Shown here: piece after piece, positions 26,991 through 35,933 of the stretch
Position numbering within the stretch: the first letter of the stretch is position 1
Layout: the number at the start of each line of letters is the position of its first letter
Origin: Streptomyces sp. SAI-135
GTDB lineage: Bacteria > Actinomycetota > Actinomycetes > Streptomycetales > Streptomycetaceae
NCBI RefSeq assembly: GCF_029893805.1
Contig: NZ_JARXYP010000002.1
Coordinates: forward strand, 1,178,001-1,242,000
Direction of reading: 5' to 3'
DNA length: 64,000 nucleotides
Program-made: the position numbers and the translations under genes
Notes under the pieces: generated by a model
Databases searched by the model: none
Told to the model about the DNA's origin: nothing
What the model saw: the letters and a program-made list of their open reading frames with translations, nothing else

Positions 26991-29426
26991 ATGGCACAGG
27001 GCACGGTCCAGGTGACGCACACCGGCACATCGCGGTGGCGGCGCCGCACGGGTGAGTACGCGTCGCTCGCCGCAGCCCTGGAGGCCGCGGCGGACGGGGA
27101 CGTCCTCACCATCGCGCCCGGCACCTACCGGGAGAACCTCGTCGTGCAGCGGTCGGTGACCCTGCGCGGGCCCGAGGGTTCGCCCGGCTCCGTGCGGATC
27201 GCGCCCGTGGACGGCGTGCCGCTGACCGTGCGTGCCTCCGCCGTGGTGCAGGACCTCCATGTGGAGGGCCAGGACGCGGCGGCACCCGCCCTGCTCGTCG
27301 AGGAGGGCACGCCCGAGCTCGCCGACATCCGGGTCGTCACCCGTTCCGCGGCCGGCATAGAGGTCCGCGGCGGCGCCCGCCCGACCGTGCGGCGCTGCAC
27401 CGTCGACAACCCGGCCGGCATCGGCATCGCCGTACTGGACGGTGCGGGCGGGGTGTTCGAGGAGTGCGAGATCGTGGCGGCCGGCCAGTCCGGCGTCGCG
27501 GTGCGCGGCGGCGCCCACCCTCGCCTGGAGCGCTGCCGCATCCACCACACCGCGGGCGCGGGACTGGCGGCCACCGGCGAGAACTCCGCGCTGGAGGCCG
27601 TGGGTTGCGAGGTCTACGAGGTCCGCGGCAGCGGCGTCCAGATCACCGGCCGGGCCACCGCGCACCTCACCGACTGCGATGTGCACCGCACCACCGCCGA
27701 CGGCGTCACGCTCGACACCGACGCGGTGCTGACCCTGGCCGACTGCCGGATCCACGACATCCCGGAGAACGCGGTCGACCTGCGCTCCCGGTCCGTGCTC
27801 ACCCTGACCCGCACGACGGTCCGTCAGTTCGGGCGCAACGGCCTGTCGGTGTGGGATCCGGGCACCCGCGTGGACGCCAACCAGTGCGAGATCTTCGACA
27901 GCACGGGCGACTACCCGGCCGTGTGGGTCAGTGACGGCGCCACCGCCGTACTGGACTCCTGCCGGGTGCACGACGTGCCGGACGCCCTGTTCGTCCTGGA
28001 CCGGGGCTCGCGCGCGGACGTCGTCGACAGCGACATCTCGCAGGTGCGCAACACCGCCGTCTCGGTGAGCGACGGGGCCACCGCGCAGCTCGACGACTGC
28101 CGGATCCGGGACGCGGCGACCGGCGCCTGGTTCCGCGACCACGGCAGCGGCGGCACCCTCAACAGCTGCACGGTGGACGGCACCCAGACCGGTGTGATCG
28201 TCACCAAGGGCGCCGACCCCACGATCGAGCGCTGCACGGTCGACTCCCCCGCGGAAGCGGGCTTCTACGTGTCGGCGGGCGGCCGCGGCAGCTTCCTGAA
28301 CTGCCGGGTGACGGGCAGCGGCGGGTACGGCTTCCATGTGATAGACGGCTGCCGTACGACCCTCAGGAAGTGCCGCACGGAGCGTTGCGCGCGTGGGGGC
28401 TACGAGTTCGCGGACGCCCCGGACGCGGCCGCCGGAGCCGGTCCCGTCGTCGAGGACTGCACGAGCGACGAGAGCGGCGGCGTCACCCCGCCCGCGGCGC
28501 GGGAGACGGCCGTTCAGACCGAGGTCCGCTCCCCCGGTCTGCTGGGTTCGATCCCCGGGCAGCGTGCCGCCGAGCAGGAACCGCCGGCCGCCCACGTCGT
28601 GCCGGAGCAGCCCGCGCGCACGTCCAAGGACGTCCTGGGCGAACTCGACGCCCTGGTGGGTCTGGACAGCGTCAAGCGGGAGGTGCGGGCGCTCACCGAC
28701 ATGATCGAGGTGGGCCGGCGCCGCCAGCAGGCGGGTCTGAAGGCCGCGTCCGTCAAGCGCCACCTGGTCTTCACCGGCTCCCCGGGCACCGGCAAGACCA
28801 CGGTCGCCCGGCTCTACGGCGAGATCCTCGCCTCCCTCGGTGTCCTGGAGAAGGGGCATCTGGTCGAGGTGTCCCGTGTCGACCTGGTCGGTGAGCACAT
28901 CGGTTCCACGGCGATCCGCACCCAGGAGGCCTTCGACAGGGCGCGCGGCGGAGTGCTGTTCATCGACGAGGCGTACGCGCTGTCGCCGGAGGACTCGGGC
29001 CGGGACTTCGGCAAGGAGGCCATCGACACGCTGGTGAAGCTGATGGAGGACCACCGGGACGCGGTCGTGGTGATCGTCGCGGGCTACACCGCCGAGATGG
29101 AGCGGTTCCTGTCGGTCAACCCGGGTGTGGCGTCCCGTTTCTCACGGACCATCACCTTCAGCGACTACAACCCCGAGGAACTGCTCAGCATCGTGGAGCA
29201 GCAGGCCGAGGAGCACGAGTACAGGCTGGCGCCGGGCGCCGCGGAGGCCCTGCTGAGGTATTTCACCGCGCTGCCCAAGGGCCCCGCCTTCGGCAACGGC
29301 CGTACCGCACGCCAGACCTTCGAGGCGATGGTGGAGCGGCACGCGAGCCGGGTCGCCCAGGTGGACGACCCGACCACGGACGATCTGACCCTGCTCTACG
29401 CCGAGGATCTGCCCGGGTCGTCCTGA
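26991..29426 (+). CDS. Right-handed beta-helix protein fused to a CbbX/SpoVK-type AAA+ ATPase
   Basis: Fusion of 811 aa. Residues 25-490 are a long right-handed parallel beta-helix: about 18 imperfect 22-24-residue rungs with recurring patterns such as VDGTQTGVIVTKGADPTIER and CRIRDAATGAWFRDHG, beginning with a periplasmic-copper/pectate-lyase-like segment (TIAPGTYRENLVVQRSVTLR). A linker (about 495-540) leads to an AAA+ domain of the CbxX/CfqX/EccA family: Walker A GSPGTGKTTV (about 596), Walker B GVLFIDEAYAL (about 654), and an Arg-finger region SRFSRTITF (about 714). There is no signal peptide, so the helix is cytoplasmic. AAA+ proteins of this class remodel partner complexes; the helix probably recruits the substrate. 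Its 3' end overlaps the convergent gene by 31 bp. Confidence 0.88.
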   Translation: MAQGTVQVTHTGTSRWRRRTGEYASLAAALEAAADGDVLTIAPGTYRENLVVQRSVTLRGPEGSPGSVRIAPVDGVPLTVRASAVVQDLHVEGQDAAAPALLVEEGTPELADIRVVTRSAAGIEVRGGARPTVRRCTVDNPAGIGIAVLDGAGGVFEECEIVAAGQSGVAVRGGAHPRLERCRIHHTAGAGLAATGENSALEAVGCEVYEVRGSGVQITGRATAHLTDCDVHRTTADGVTLDTDAVLTLADCRIHDIPENAVDLRSRSVLTLTRTTVRQFGRNGLSVWDPGTRVDANQCEIFDSTGDYPAVWVSDGATAVLDSCRVHDVPDALFVLDRGSRADVVDSDISQVRNTAVSVSDGATAQLDDCRIRDAATGAWFRDHGSGGTLNSCTVDGTQTGVIVTKGADPTIERCTVDSPAEAGFYVSAGGRGSFLNCRVTGSGGYGFHVIDGCRTTLRKCRTERCARGGYEFADAPDAAAGAGPVVEDCTSDESGGVTPPAARETAVQTEVRSPGLLGSIPGQRAAEQEPPAAHVVPEQPARTSKDVLGELDALVGLDSVKREVRALTDMIEVGRRRQQAGLKAASVKRHLVFTGSPGTGKTTVARLYGEILASLGVLEKGHLVEVSRVDLVGEHIGSTAIRTQEAFDRARGGVLFIDEAYALSPEDSGRDFGKEAIDTLVKLMEDHRDAVVVIVAGYTAEMERFLSVNPGVASRFSRTITFSDYNPEELLSIVEQQAEEHEYRLAPGAAEALLRYFTALPKGPAFGNGRTARQTFEAMVERHASRVAQVDDPTTDDLTLLYAEDLPGSS

Positions 29427-31768
29427 GAGCGCGGCCCGGGGACGTCCGGCTGGAGCCGGCCCAGCAGTCTCGCCCGCTCCTCGGCGAAGACCGGGTCGGC
29501 CTGGTAGTCGGAGTGGCCGAGGATCGGCGCGGGCAGCGGGTGCTGCTCGGTGCGGCCGTAGGCGAGCGGATCCTTGAGGGGCTCCCGGTCCACCTCCGGT
29601 CCGCAGTCGCCGGGCAGCCGGACCGGGCCGCCGATCGGGTCGGTGAGCCGGTGGAGGTTGCGCCAGCAGTCCACGTCGTGGTGCAGGGCGGTGAGCGCGG
29701 CCGGGCCGAAGTGGGCCGGGAACCAGCGGCCGTACAGGCGCTCCAGCGGGGAGCCGTAGGTGAGCAGGGCGACCCTCCCGCGGACCGAGGGCTCCAGCTG
29801 CCAGGCCGCGGCGGCCGCCAGCACGCTGCCCTGGGAGTGTCCGGAGATGACCAGGCGTCCGCGCGTGGCGCGGACCCAGGTCGCGATCCGCCAGGTCAGG
29901 TCCGGTACCGCGCGCTCGGCGTAGCAGGGCGGGGCGAAGGGGTGGGCGGCGCGCGGCCAGAAGGTGCCCACGTCCCAGAGGATGCCGATGGTCCGGCGTG
30001 CCGAGGGGTCCTTGTAGGCGCGGCGGCCCCAGGTGACGAACAGCAGGAAGCCGAGGCCGATCAGCCAGGAGCCGAGGGCCTGCGCGGTGTCGGCGGCGCT
30101 CTGCACGAAGGCGTACGCCCCCTCGGCGGCCCTGGCCGGGGTCTTGTGGGAGGTGAGGGCGCCGACGAGGGCGCCGGCGCCGAGGAGCAGGGTGCTGGCC
30201 GACGTCACGCCGAGCAGGCGGGGTCCCCGGTCCGTGAGCGCCGCCATCGCGCGGGTGCGGGCGATGCGGCGGGTGCGTGCCGCGTCCTTGGGCTCCCCGG
30301 GGTACTCGCTCTCGACGGTGCCCAGTTGGGCCCGGCCGGAGCGCCAGGTGCGGCGGCCGAGCCAGGCGCAGTGGCCCAGCACCACGAGGAGGACCAGCGG
30401 GATCACGGATGCCTGCCAGGTCAGCAGGACCGGCGGGCCGGGGATGGTGGCACCGGTGCCGTCCAGCCAGTCCGCCACGCGCTGCGAGACGCCGCCGGAC
30501 ATCACGCCGCCCAGGGCGCAGGCCAGCGTCGCGACGGCGGGTCCGGCCAGGCCGCGCATCGCGGCGCGCGGGTCGGGATGCGTGCGGTACAGCAGGTGGG
30601 CGACCAGGGCCAGGGCGACGACCAGGAGGCCCTGCACGAAGGCGATGCCGCCGAAGGTGGCGTCCCCGGACAGCCGGCCGTGCGACTGCCACCCCGGCCG
30701 CTCCCACCCGGCGTACACCGCGGCGAGGGCGAGCAGGAGCAGCGCGGCGAGCGGGAGGCGCCGTACCAGATGCTCGTCGAGCTGCCGGTCGAGGTACCTC
30801 TCGCTGCGGCCGCGGCGGCACACCACCCAGACGACGGCGACCGCGGAGGCGACGAGACCGGCCTGCAGGAGCCGGCCGAGCGTGTCGAGGAGGGCGGGGC
30901 CGCCCGGGGCGCGGTCGTGGCGGGCCGCCATGGAGCTGACCGCGGCGGCGATCGTCAGCAGGCCCGCGGCGGTGTGCGCGGCCCGAAGGCGGGCGACCAG
31001 TCGGCGGCCGTACCAGAAGCCGGGCCGGCCGAGCGCGGTGCGGCCGGGGTCCTCCTCGGGCTCGCCGGGGCGGGACATGGGCTGCTGGGACTCGTAGGCG
31101 CTCCAGGTGCGGTGGGACAGGTACCAGAGCAGGCCGGTCAGCGCGGCCGGGACCAGGGCGGCGAGGGCGAGGCGGCGGCCCGGCCTGCTCCACCAGCCGC
31201 CGTCCGACACGTCGGGCGACAGGAAGCCGAGCCAGGTGTGCGACTCGGCGCACGCGCGCGTGCCCGCGCACTGCCAGGCCGCGAGGTCCAGGGCGACCTC
31301 GCAGGCGGCGGCGACCAGCAGGACGGTCAGGGTCAGGCCGGCGAGCCGTACCAGCAGGCCGTAGAGACGCACGGTCCGTTTGCGGCCGCGTGCCGTGGGA
31401 CGCATCCAGTGGGCGAGGTTGACCACCATGAACGGCAGCAACAGCAGCCACAGGGCGCGGGTGCCGTTGCCTGAAGTGAGGTTGCACCAGACGTACGCCT
31501 CGGGCACCGGTCCGGTGCGGGCGTCGCGTGGTCTCTTCTCGGCGTCGACGTCGTCGGCGCGCCGGAAGACGGCCGCGATGTCGTCGCCGGTGATCCGCAC
31601 CGTGCGCGGATCGTCGAGCATCTTCTCCGGCGTGGTGCCGCCCACTCCGTGGACCAGGAGTTCCAGGGCGGTTCCGGATTCGTCGGGCCGGGCGGTCGAG
31701 CCGTCCGCTCCCGTGGTCGTGACTCGTTCCACTGTTCTCGCACTTCCCCCGTGACGCGCCGTCGGCAT
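29396..31768 (-). CDS. Large multi-helix membrane protein with C-terminal serine-hydrolase motif
   Basis: Protein of 790 aa. It starts with LELLVHGVGGTTPEKMLDDP, the oxyanion-hole strand of an alpha/beta hydrolase. About nine or ten transmembrane helices (roughly 105-600) interrupt it. The fold resumes with RLVISGHSQGSVLAAAAAW, a textbook GxSxG nucleophile elbow, and LTYGSPLERLYGRWFP; a late His (LGHSDYQADPVF) may complete the triad. It therefore appears to be a lipase-like domain split by a membrane bundle. The function is unknown; lipid or glycolipid substrates are possible. The start may instead be the GTG at 31732. Confidence 0.75.
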   Translation of the reverse strand: MPTARHGGSARTVERVTTTGADGSTARPDESGTALELLVHGVGGTTPEKMLDDPRTVRITGDDIAAVFRRADDVDAEKRPRDARTGPVPEAYVWCNLTSGNGTRALWLLLLPFMVVNLAHWMRPTARGRKRTVRLYGLLVRLAGLTLTVLLVAAACEVALDLAAWQCAGTRACAESHTWLGFLSPDVSDGGWWSRPGRRLALAALVPAALTGLLWYLSHRTWSAYESQQPMSRPGEPEEDPGRTALGRPGFWYGRRLVARLRAAHTAAGLLTIAAAVSSMAARHDRAPGGPALLDTLGRLLQAGLVASAVAVVWVVCRRGRSERYLDRQLDEHLVRRLPLAALLLLALAAVYAGWERPGWQSHGRLSGDATFGGIAFVQGLLVVALALVAHLLYRTHPDPRAAMRGLAGPAVATLACALGGVMSGGVSQRVADWLDGTGATIPGPPVLLTWQASVIPLVLLVVLGHCAWLGRRTWRSGRAQLGTVESEYPGEPKDAARTRRIARTRAMAALTDRGPRLLGVTSASTLLLGAGALVGALTSHKTPARAAEGAYAFVQSAADTAQALGSWLIGLGFLLFVTWGRRAYKDPSARRTIGILWDVGTFWPRAAHPFAPPCYAERAVPDLTWRIATWVRATRGRLVISGHSQGSVLAAAAAWQLEPSVRGRVALLTYGSPLERLYGRWFPAHFGPAALTALHHDVDCWRNLHRLTDPIGGPVRLPGDCGPEVDREPLKDPLAYGRTEQHPLPAPILGHSDYQADPVFAEERARLLGRLQPDVPGPRSQDDPGRSSA

Positions 31769-32025
31769 CTGTCCGTGCGGGCACCAGGATCTCCTCTCGG
31801 CGCGTCGCGCACACCACTCGTCACGGAATCTCCCCGATCCGGTCGTGGGCGCGGGCCCGGCTGTCGCCCCGGTGGCACGAGCGCGACGGGGCGGTCAGTG
31901 GCGCTCCCGGTGGGGGCGCGTGCGAGTATGGGACGTCCCTCGCACCAGGGACGGGCAAAATGTGCTTGTGGGAGTGGGTGCGCAGGGCGTGTCGGACAGC
32001 CCCAGGCGAAAGGACCGGAGCGTAC

Positions 32026-32856
32026 GTGAGTGAGAATCAGAACCTCCTCGCGGAGCAGCGGCGCGCCCTGATCCTGGACGAGGTCCGGCGCCGAGGCGGG
32101 GTGCGCGTCAACGAGCTGACCCGCAAGCTCGGCGTGTCGGACATGACGGTACGGCGTGATCTCGACGCGCTGGCCCGCCAGGGCGTGCTGGAGAAGGTGC
32201 ACGGCGGCGCCGTCCCGGTGGTGGAGGCGAGCACCCACGAGCCTGGCTTCGAGGCGAAGTCGGGTCTGGAGCTGACCGCCAAGGAGGACATCGCGCGGTC
32301 CGCGGCCGAGCTGGTCGCCCCGGGCACCGCGATCGCCCTGTCGGGCGGTACGACGACGTACGCACTGGCCCACCACCTGCTCGACGTGCCGGACCTGACC
32401 GTCGTGACCAACTCGGTGCGGGTGGCCGACGTCTTCCACGCGGCCCAGCGCACCACGGGTCCCCGTCAGGGCGCGGCGACGGTCGTGCTGACCGGTGGTG
32501 TGCGTACGCCTTCCGACTCGCTGGTGGGGCCGGTGGCCGACCAGGCGATCGGGGCGCTGCACTTCGACGTCCTCTTCCTCGGTGTGCACGGGATATCGGT
32601 CGAGGCCGGCCTGTCGACGCCGAACCTCGCGGAGGCCGAGACCAACCGGCGGCTCGTGCAGTCGGCGCGGCGGGTCGTGGTGGTCGCCGACCACACCAAG
32701 TGGGGCACCGTGGGCCTGAGTTCGTTCGCCTCGCTGGATCAGGTCGACACGCTGGTGACCGACGCGGGGCTGCCGGCGTCGGCGCGCGCGGAGGTCTCCG
32801 AGCATCTGCGGCGGCTGGTCGTGGCGGGCGAGTCCGTTGACGGTACAGACATCTGA
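32026..32856 (+). CDS. DeoR/GlpR-family transcriptional regulator
   Basis: Repressor of 276 aa. The N-terminal winged helix-turn-helix is NLLAEQRRALILDEVRRRGG followed by VRVNELTRKLGVSDMTVRRD. The DeoR C-terminal sugar-phosphate sensor domain has ALSGGTTTYALAHHL, VVTNSVRVADVF, VVLTGGVRTPSDSLVGPVAD and ADHTKWGTVGLSS. The GTG at 32026 has AAAGGA/GGAG upstream. A GGGACGTCCC palindrome at 31930-31939, inside a larger TGCGA/TCGCA inverted repeat, is a candidate autoregulatory site. No sugar gene is adjacent, so the target is unknown. Confidence 0.9.
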   Translation: MSENQNLLAEQRRALILDEVRRRGGVRVNELTRKLGVSDMTVRRDLDALARQGVLEKVHGGAVPVVEASTHEPGFEAKSGLELTAKEDIARSAAELVAPGTAIALSGGTTTYALAHHLLDVPDLTVVTNSVRVADVFHAAQRTTGPRQGAATVVLTGGVRTPSDSLVGPVADQAIGALHFDVLFLGVHGISVEAGLSTPNLAEAETNRRLVQSARRVVVVADHTKWGTVGLSSFASLDQVDTLVTDAGLPASARAEVSEHLRRLVVAGESVDGTDI

Positions 32857-32904
32857 CGGAGCGCCAGCTAGGGTGACCCTCCCGTTCACACTTGGGGGTT
32901 GTCC

Positions 32905-33384
32905 ATGGCTCACCAACTGCGCGAGGTGGGGCTCGACTTCATCGAGACCGCGCCCGTACGGATGGTGTTCGTGCAGGAGATGTCGGCTCCGCCCGAGGCG
33001 GTCTACCGGGCGCTCGCGGAGGACGTGCCGGGCTGGGAGGAATGGTTCGCCGCGGTGACGCTGGCCCGCTCGACCGGGGACGGCTCGACCCGGGAGATCC
33101 ACCTCAAGGGCGGCGGCCGTTTCCAGGAGACGATCATCGCGGCCGAGGAGCCGGAGGTGTACGCCTACCGGGTCGACGTGGCCAACGCGCCCGGTGCCCG
33201 CGCCATCGCCGAGGAGTGGCGGCTCACCCCCGCCGGGGCGGGCACCCAGGTGCGCTGGACGTTCGCGGTGGACGGCACGGCCGCGTTCCGACTGGTCGCG
33301 AAGGTCGGGCGGGCCGGACTGGGGCGGGCCTTCCGGGACGCGGTCCGCACCCTGGACCGACGGCTGGCGACGCGGAGGGTGTAG
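32905..33384 (+). CDS. SRPBCC family protein (polyketide cyclase/START-like)
   Basis: Small helix-grip protein of 159 aa: MVFVQEMSAPPEAVYRALAE opens the fold, ETIIAAEEPEVYAYRVDV and TPAGAGTQVRWTFAVDG make the sheet, and a long C-terminal helix (LGRAFRDAVRTLDRRLA) closes the ligand cavity. The ligand is unknown. The start is the ATG at 32905 after GGGGG; an in-frame TTG at 32899 also exists. It follows the DeoR gene by 48 bp and could be co-transcribed. Downstream is the 55-bp tandem repeat. Confidence 0.82.
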   Translation: MAHQLREVGLDFIETAPVRMVFVQEMSAPPEAVYRALAEDVPGWEEWFAAVTLARSTGDGSTREIHLKGGGRFQETIIAAEEPEVYAYRVDVANAPGARAIAEEWRLTPAGAGTQVRWTFAVDGTAAFRLVAKVGRAGLGRAFRDAVRTLDRRLATRRV

Positions 33385-33484
33385 CCGGGGTCCTCGGCTG
33401 CTGACGGGCGGGCCCGTGAAAGGTCCCCGTCGAAATCGTGCGGCCCGTCCGGCCGTCTGGTCGGCAGGCCGGTCGTCCTGCGCC

Positions 33485-33800
33485 GACGCCGGAGCGACGC
33501 TTGCGGGCTGCCCGCTTCTGCCTTCCGGCCATCATGCGTTGACGCCGGAGCAACGCCTGCGGGACGCGCGCCCCTGCCCCCGGCTATCCCACGTCGGAGC
33601 CGAAGCAACGCCAGCACGAGGCGCGCCCCTGCCCCCGGCTATCCCACGTCGGAGCCGAAGCAACGCCAGCGGGACGCTCGCCCTGCCTCCCGGCTGTCCC
33701 ACGTCGGCGCCGAAGCCACGCCCGCGGGACGCTCGCCCTGCCTCCCGGGCATCCCACGTCAGCGCTGGAGCGACGCCTGCAAGTTGCCCGTCCCTGCCCC
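33485..33800. repeat. 55-bp noncoding tandem repeat (about 5-6 units)
   Basis: Four full 55-bp units are contiguous at 33541-33595, 33596-33650, 33651-33705 and 33706-33760. A diverged 56-bp unit precedes them at 33485-33540 and a partial unit follows from 33761. The core reads like GAGCCGAAGCAACGCC then a GGGACGC(T/G)CG step, a C-rich tract, and TATCCCACGTC. Because 55 is not a multiple of 3, a protein repeat is excluded. Each junction can form a small CGGCT/AGCCG hairpin. It lies between the SRPBCC gene and the 3' end of the PLP-enzyme gene. Flanking bases 33385-33484 and 33801-33930 hold no gene that I can recognise. Confidence 0.85.
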
Positions 33801-33930
33801 GGGGGCCCCGGGCGTTCCGGCGCGGACTCGCGGGCGCAGGGGGCGTGATCGGCCCGGAGGAGGGCGCTGGGACGGCGTTCCGCATCCCCGTGACGGGCCG
33901 TGAGGCCGTCGAGAGCGCTGTGCACCTCGC

Positions 33931-35076
33931 CTAAGGGGTGCCGGTGCCGATCCGGCCGGGCCAGACACCCGTCTCCAGCAGGGCGGCGATCGCCGCCGTG
34001 TACGGCTCGATGTCCAGGCCCTGCTCGGCCAGCCACGCGTCCGAGTAGTACTTGTCCAGGTACCGGTCGCCGGGATCGCAGAGGAGGGTGACGACACTCC
34101 CGCGCCGCCCCTCGGCCACCATCTCGGCGATGATCTTCAGCGCGCTCCACAGCCCGGTGCCGGTCGAGCCGCCCGCACGTCGCCCGATGGCCCGCTCCAG
34201 CGCGCGCACGGCGGCGACGCTGGCCGCGTCCGGGACCTTCATCATGCGGTCGATCGCCCCGGGCACGAAGCTCGGCTCCATGCGCGGCCGGCCGATGCCC
34301 TCGATCCGCGAGCCGCAGTCGCACGTGACGTCCGGATCGCCGGTGCTCCAGCCCTCGAAGAAACAGGAATTCTCCGGATCGGCCACACAGATGCGGGTGT
34401 CGTGCTGCATGTAGTGGACGTACCGGGCAATGGTCGCCGAGGTGCCGCCGGTGCCGGCCGTGGCGACGATCCACGCGGGCTCCGGGAAACGCTCCAACTC
34501 CAGTTGCCGGAAGATGGATTCGGCGATGTTGTTGTTGCCGCGCCAGTCCGTGGCCCGTTCCGCGTAGGTGAACTGGTCCATGTAGTGGCCGCCCGTCTCC
34601 ACCGCGAGGCGGGCGGACTCCTCGTACATGGTGCGCGGGTCGTCCACGAAGTGGCACCGGCCGCCGTGGAACTCGATGAGGCGGATCTTCTCCGCACTCG
34701 TCGTGCGGGGCATGACCGCGATGAAGGGCACGCCGATCAGCTTCGCGAAGTACGCCTCGGACACGGCGGTGGAGCCGCTGGACGCCTCGATCACCGGGCG
34801 GCCCGGCCGGATCCAGCCATTGCACAGGCCGTAGAGGAACAGGGAGCGGGCGAGGCGGTGCTTGAGGCTGCCGGTGGGGTGGGTCGACTCGTCCTTGAGG
34901 TACAGGTCGATGCCCCACTGCTCCGGGAGCGGGAAGCGCAGGAGGTGCGTGTCGGCCGAGCGGTTGGCATCCGCCTGGACCTTGCGGACGGCTTCTTTCA
35001 GCCAGCCGCGGTAGGCGGTGTCGCTGTGGTCGATGTCGAGGGTGTCGCCGGGTCGGGTCTGCTGAGGGGTGCTCAC
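33931..35076 (-). CDS. PLP-dependent cysteine synthase family protein, cysteine desulfhydrase (Cds1)-like
   Basis: Fold-type II PLP enzyme of 381 aa. The PLP lysine is K72 in [11 protein letters not shown], the substrate loop is [14 protein letters not shown], and the phosphate-binding loop is [15 protein letters not shown]. The sequence follows the actinobacterial group that includes Mycobacterium Cds1, which degrades L-cysteine to pyruvate, H2S and ammonia; a cysteine synthase role is the alternative. Two conserved cysteines lie in [11 protein letters not shown]. The gene diverges from a small hypothetical gene across a region with two inverted repeats, so it is probably specifically regulated. 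Confidence 0.82.
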   Translation of the reverse strand: MSTPQQTRPGDTLDIDHSDTAYRGWLKEAVRKVQADANRSADTHLLRFPLPEQWGIDLYLKDESTHPTGSLKHRLARSLFLYGLCNGWIRPGRPVIEASSGSTAVSEAYFAKLIGVPFIAVMPRTTSAEKIRLIEFHGGRCHFVDDPRTMYEESARLAVETGGHYMDQFTYAERATDWRGNNNIAESIFRQLELERFPEPAWIVATAGTGGTSATIARYVHYMQHDTRICVADPENSCFFEGWSTGDPDVTCDCGSRIEGIGRPRMEPSFVPGAIDRMMKVPDAASVAAVRALERAIGRRAGGSTGTGLWSALKIIAEMVAEGRRGSVVTLLCDPGDRYLDKYYSDAWLAEQGLDIEPYTAAIAALLETGVWPGRIGTGTP

Positions 35077-35122
35077 GGCGGGGCTCCTAACACTGCGCGC
35101 CGACGGCGCGTCGCGCGGCCGA

Positions 35123-35139
35123 TGTCTCGATCATAGACA
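35123..35139. promoter_or_regulatory. Inverted repeat TGTCT-N7-AGACA, candidate operator
   Basis: Five-base arms separated by 7 bp, 47-63 bp upstream of the PLP-enzyme start codon. The position is right for a repressor or activator site on that promoter. The protein that binds it is unknown. Confidence 0.4.
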
Positions 35140-35171
35140 CCTTCCGCACCCTTCTCACCTGCATAAACACA

Positions 35172-35190
35172 CCTTTGAGAGCCTCAAAGG
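35172..35190. promoter_or_regulatory. Perfect 8-3-8 palindrome CCTTTGAG-AGC-CTCAAAGG
   Basis: A 19-bp perfect inverted repeat about 100 bp upstream of the PLP-enzyme start. Its AT-containing arms are unusual for this GC-rich DNA. It is a strong candidate for a dimeric regulator site controlling cysteine desulfhydrase, the divergent gene, or both. Confidence 0.5.
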
Positions 35191-35424
35191 CACCCTGGGG
35201 TCGCACCGGGGCGCGGCGGCGGGGGCGCATTCGAACGAGTGCTTCGGGCGCTCCCGGCGAGATGTCATGCGTACTGGTGCTCGACGCTCGTGGCGGGCAG
35301 ACTGCACCGGACGGGACGGATGTCCCGGACGGGGGCGCGCACACTGGATCACGAAAGACGCCGGGCCTGGACCCACGCGGGAGCACGGGCCGGCACACCG
35401 ACGCGCACAAGGGGGCGGGACGGC

Positions 35425-35748
35425 ATGGCGGAGCCGGAGTTCACGGCTACGGGCGTGCGAATCGGGAAGAGGCTGCGATCGCTCACCCGGGCCGGTCAGG
35501 TCCGCATCAACGACGGCAGACTGGAACTGCTCACCAGTTACGGCAGTGAGATCGACAGCGCACCGGTGCAGGCGGTGCGCGCCTCCAAGCCCTGGTTCGC
35601 CGCGGACGACCGGGCTCTCGCCGACCTCAACGGCAACCGGTATCTGCTGACGCTGGGCGAGCGCGACCCCGCTCCGGGCGAGCCGGGGCCGCCCCCGGCA
35701 CGGCGGTTCATCGAGGCCGTGCGCAGGGCTGCGGGACGTAGCGACTAG
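35425..35748 (+). CDS. Conserved hypothetical protein
   Basis: Protein of 107 aa, soluble, with no signal peptide. It contains GVRIGKRLRSLTRAGQVRIN, LELLTSYGSEIDSAPVQAVR and NGNRYLLTLGERDPAPGE, which look like a compact alpha/beta domain, and a C-terminal RRFIEAVRRAAGRSD helix. I do not recognise a function. The ATG at 35425 has GGGGGCGGGA upstream. Confidence 0.7.
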   Translation: MAEPEFTATGVRIGKRLRSLTRAGQVRINDGRLELLTSYGSEIDSAPVQAVRASKPWFAADDRALADLNGNRYLLTLGERDPAPGEPGPPPARRFIEAVRRAAGRSD

Positions 35749-35933
35749 GTCACCGCGAGTTGCGGCAACGCACCTCCTGCGCCACGCTGGTCTCACATCA
35801 CTCTGGGTTTACCGGCGATCACGCTGCACACCAGCCCGCCGGGCACGACAGCAGGCGGCCACCTCACACGGGCACCTGCTGGATCGATCCGAACTCCGTG
35901 TTCTTCCGGACCTCACGTCGGGGAGTCGCAGCC

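Larger units (their letters stand above)
35077..35424. other. Divergent intergenic region between the PLP-enzyme gene and the 107-aa gene
   Basis: About 350 bp. The side near the PLP-enzyme gene is AT-richer (CATAAACACACC) and holds two inverted repeats, annotated separately. Nothing that looks like a gene is present; the plus-strand frame that is open here is the 5' extension of the 107-aa protein and has poor codon character. Confidence 0.5.

Noticed and set aside
33485..33800. CRISPR array
   Set aside because: The similarity covers the whole 55-bp unit; there are no short identical repeats separated by unique spacers, and no cas genes.
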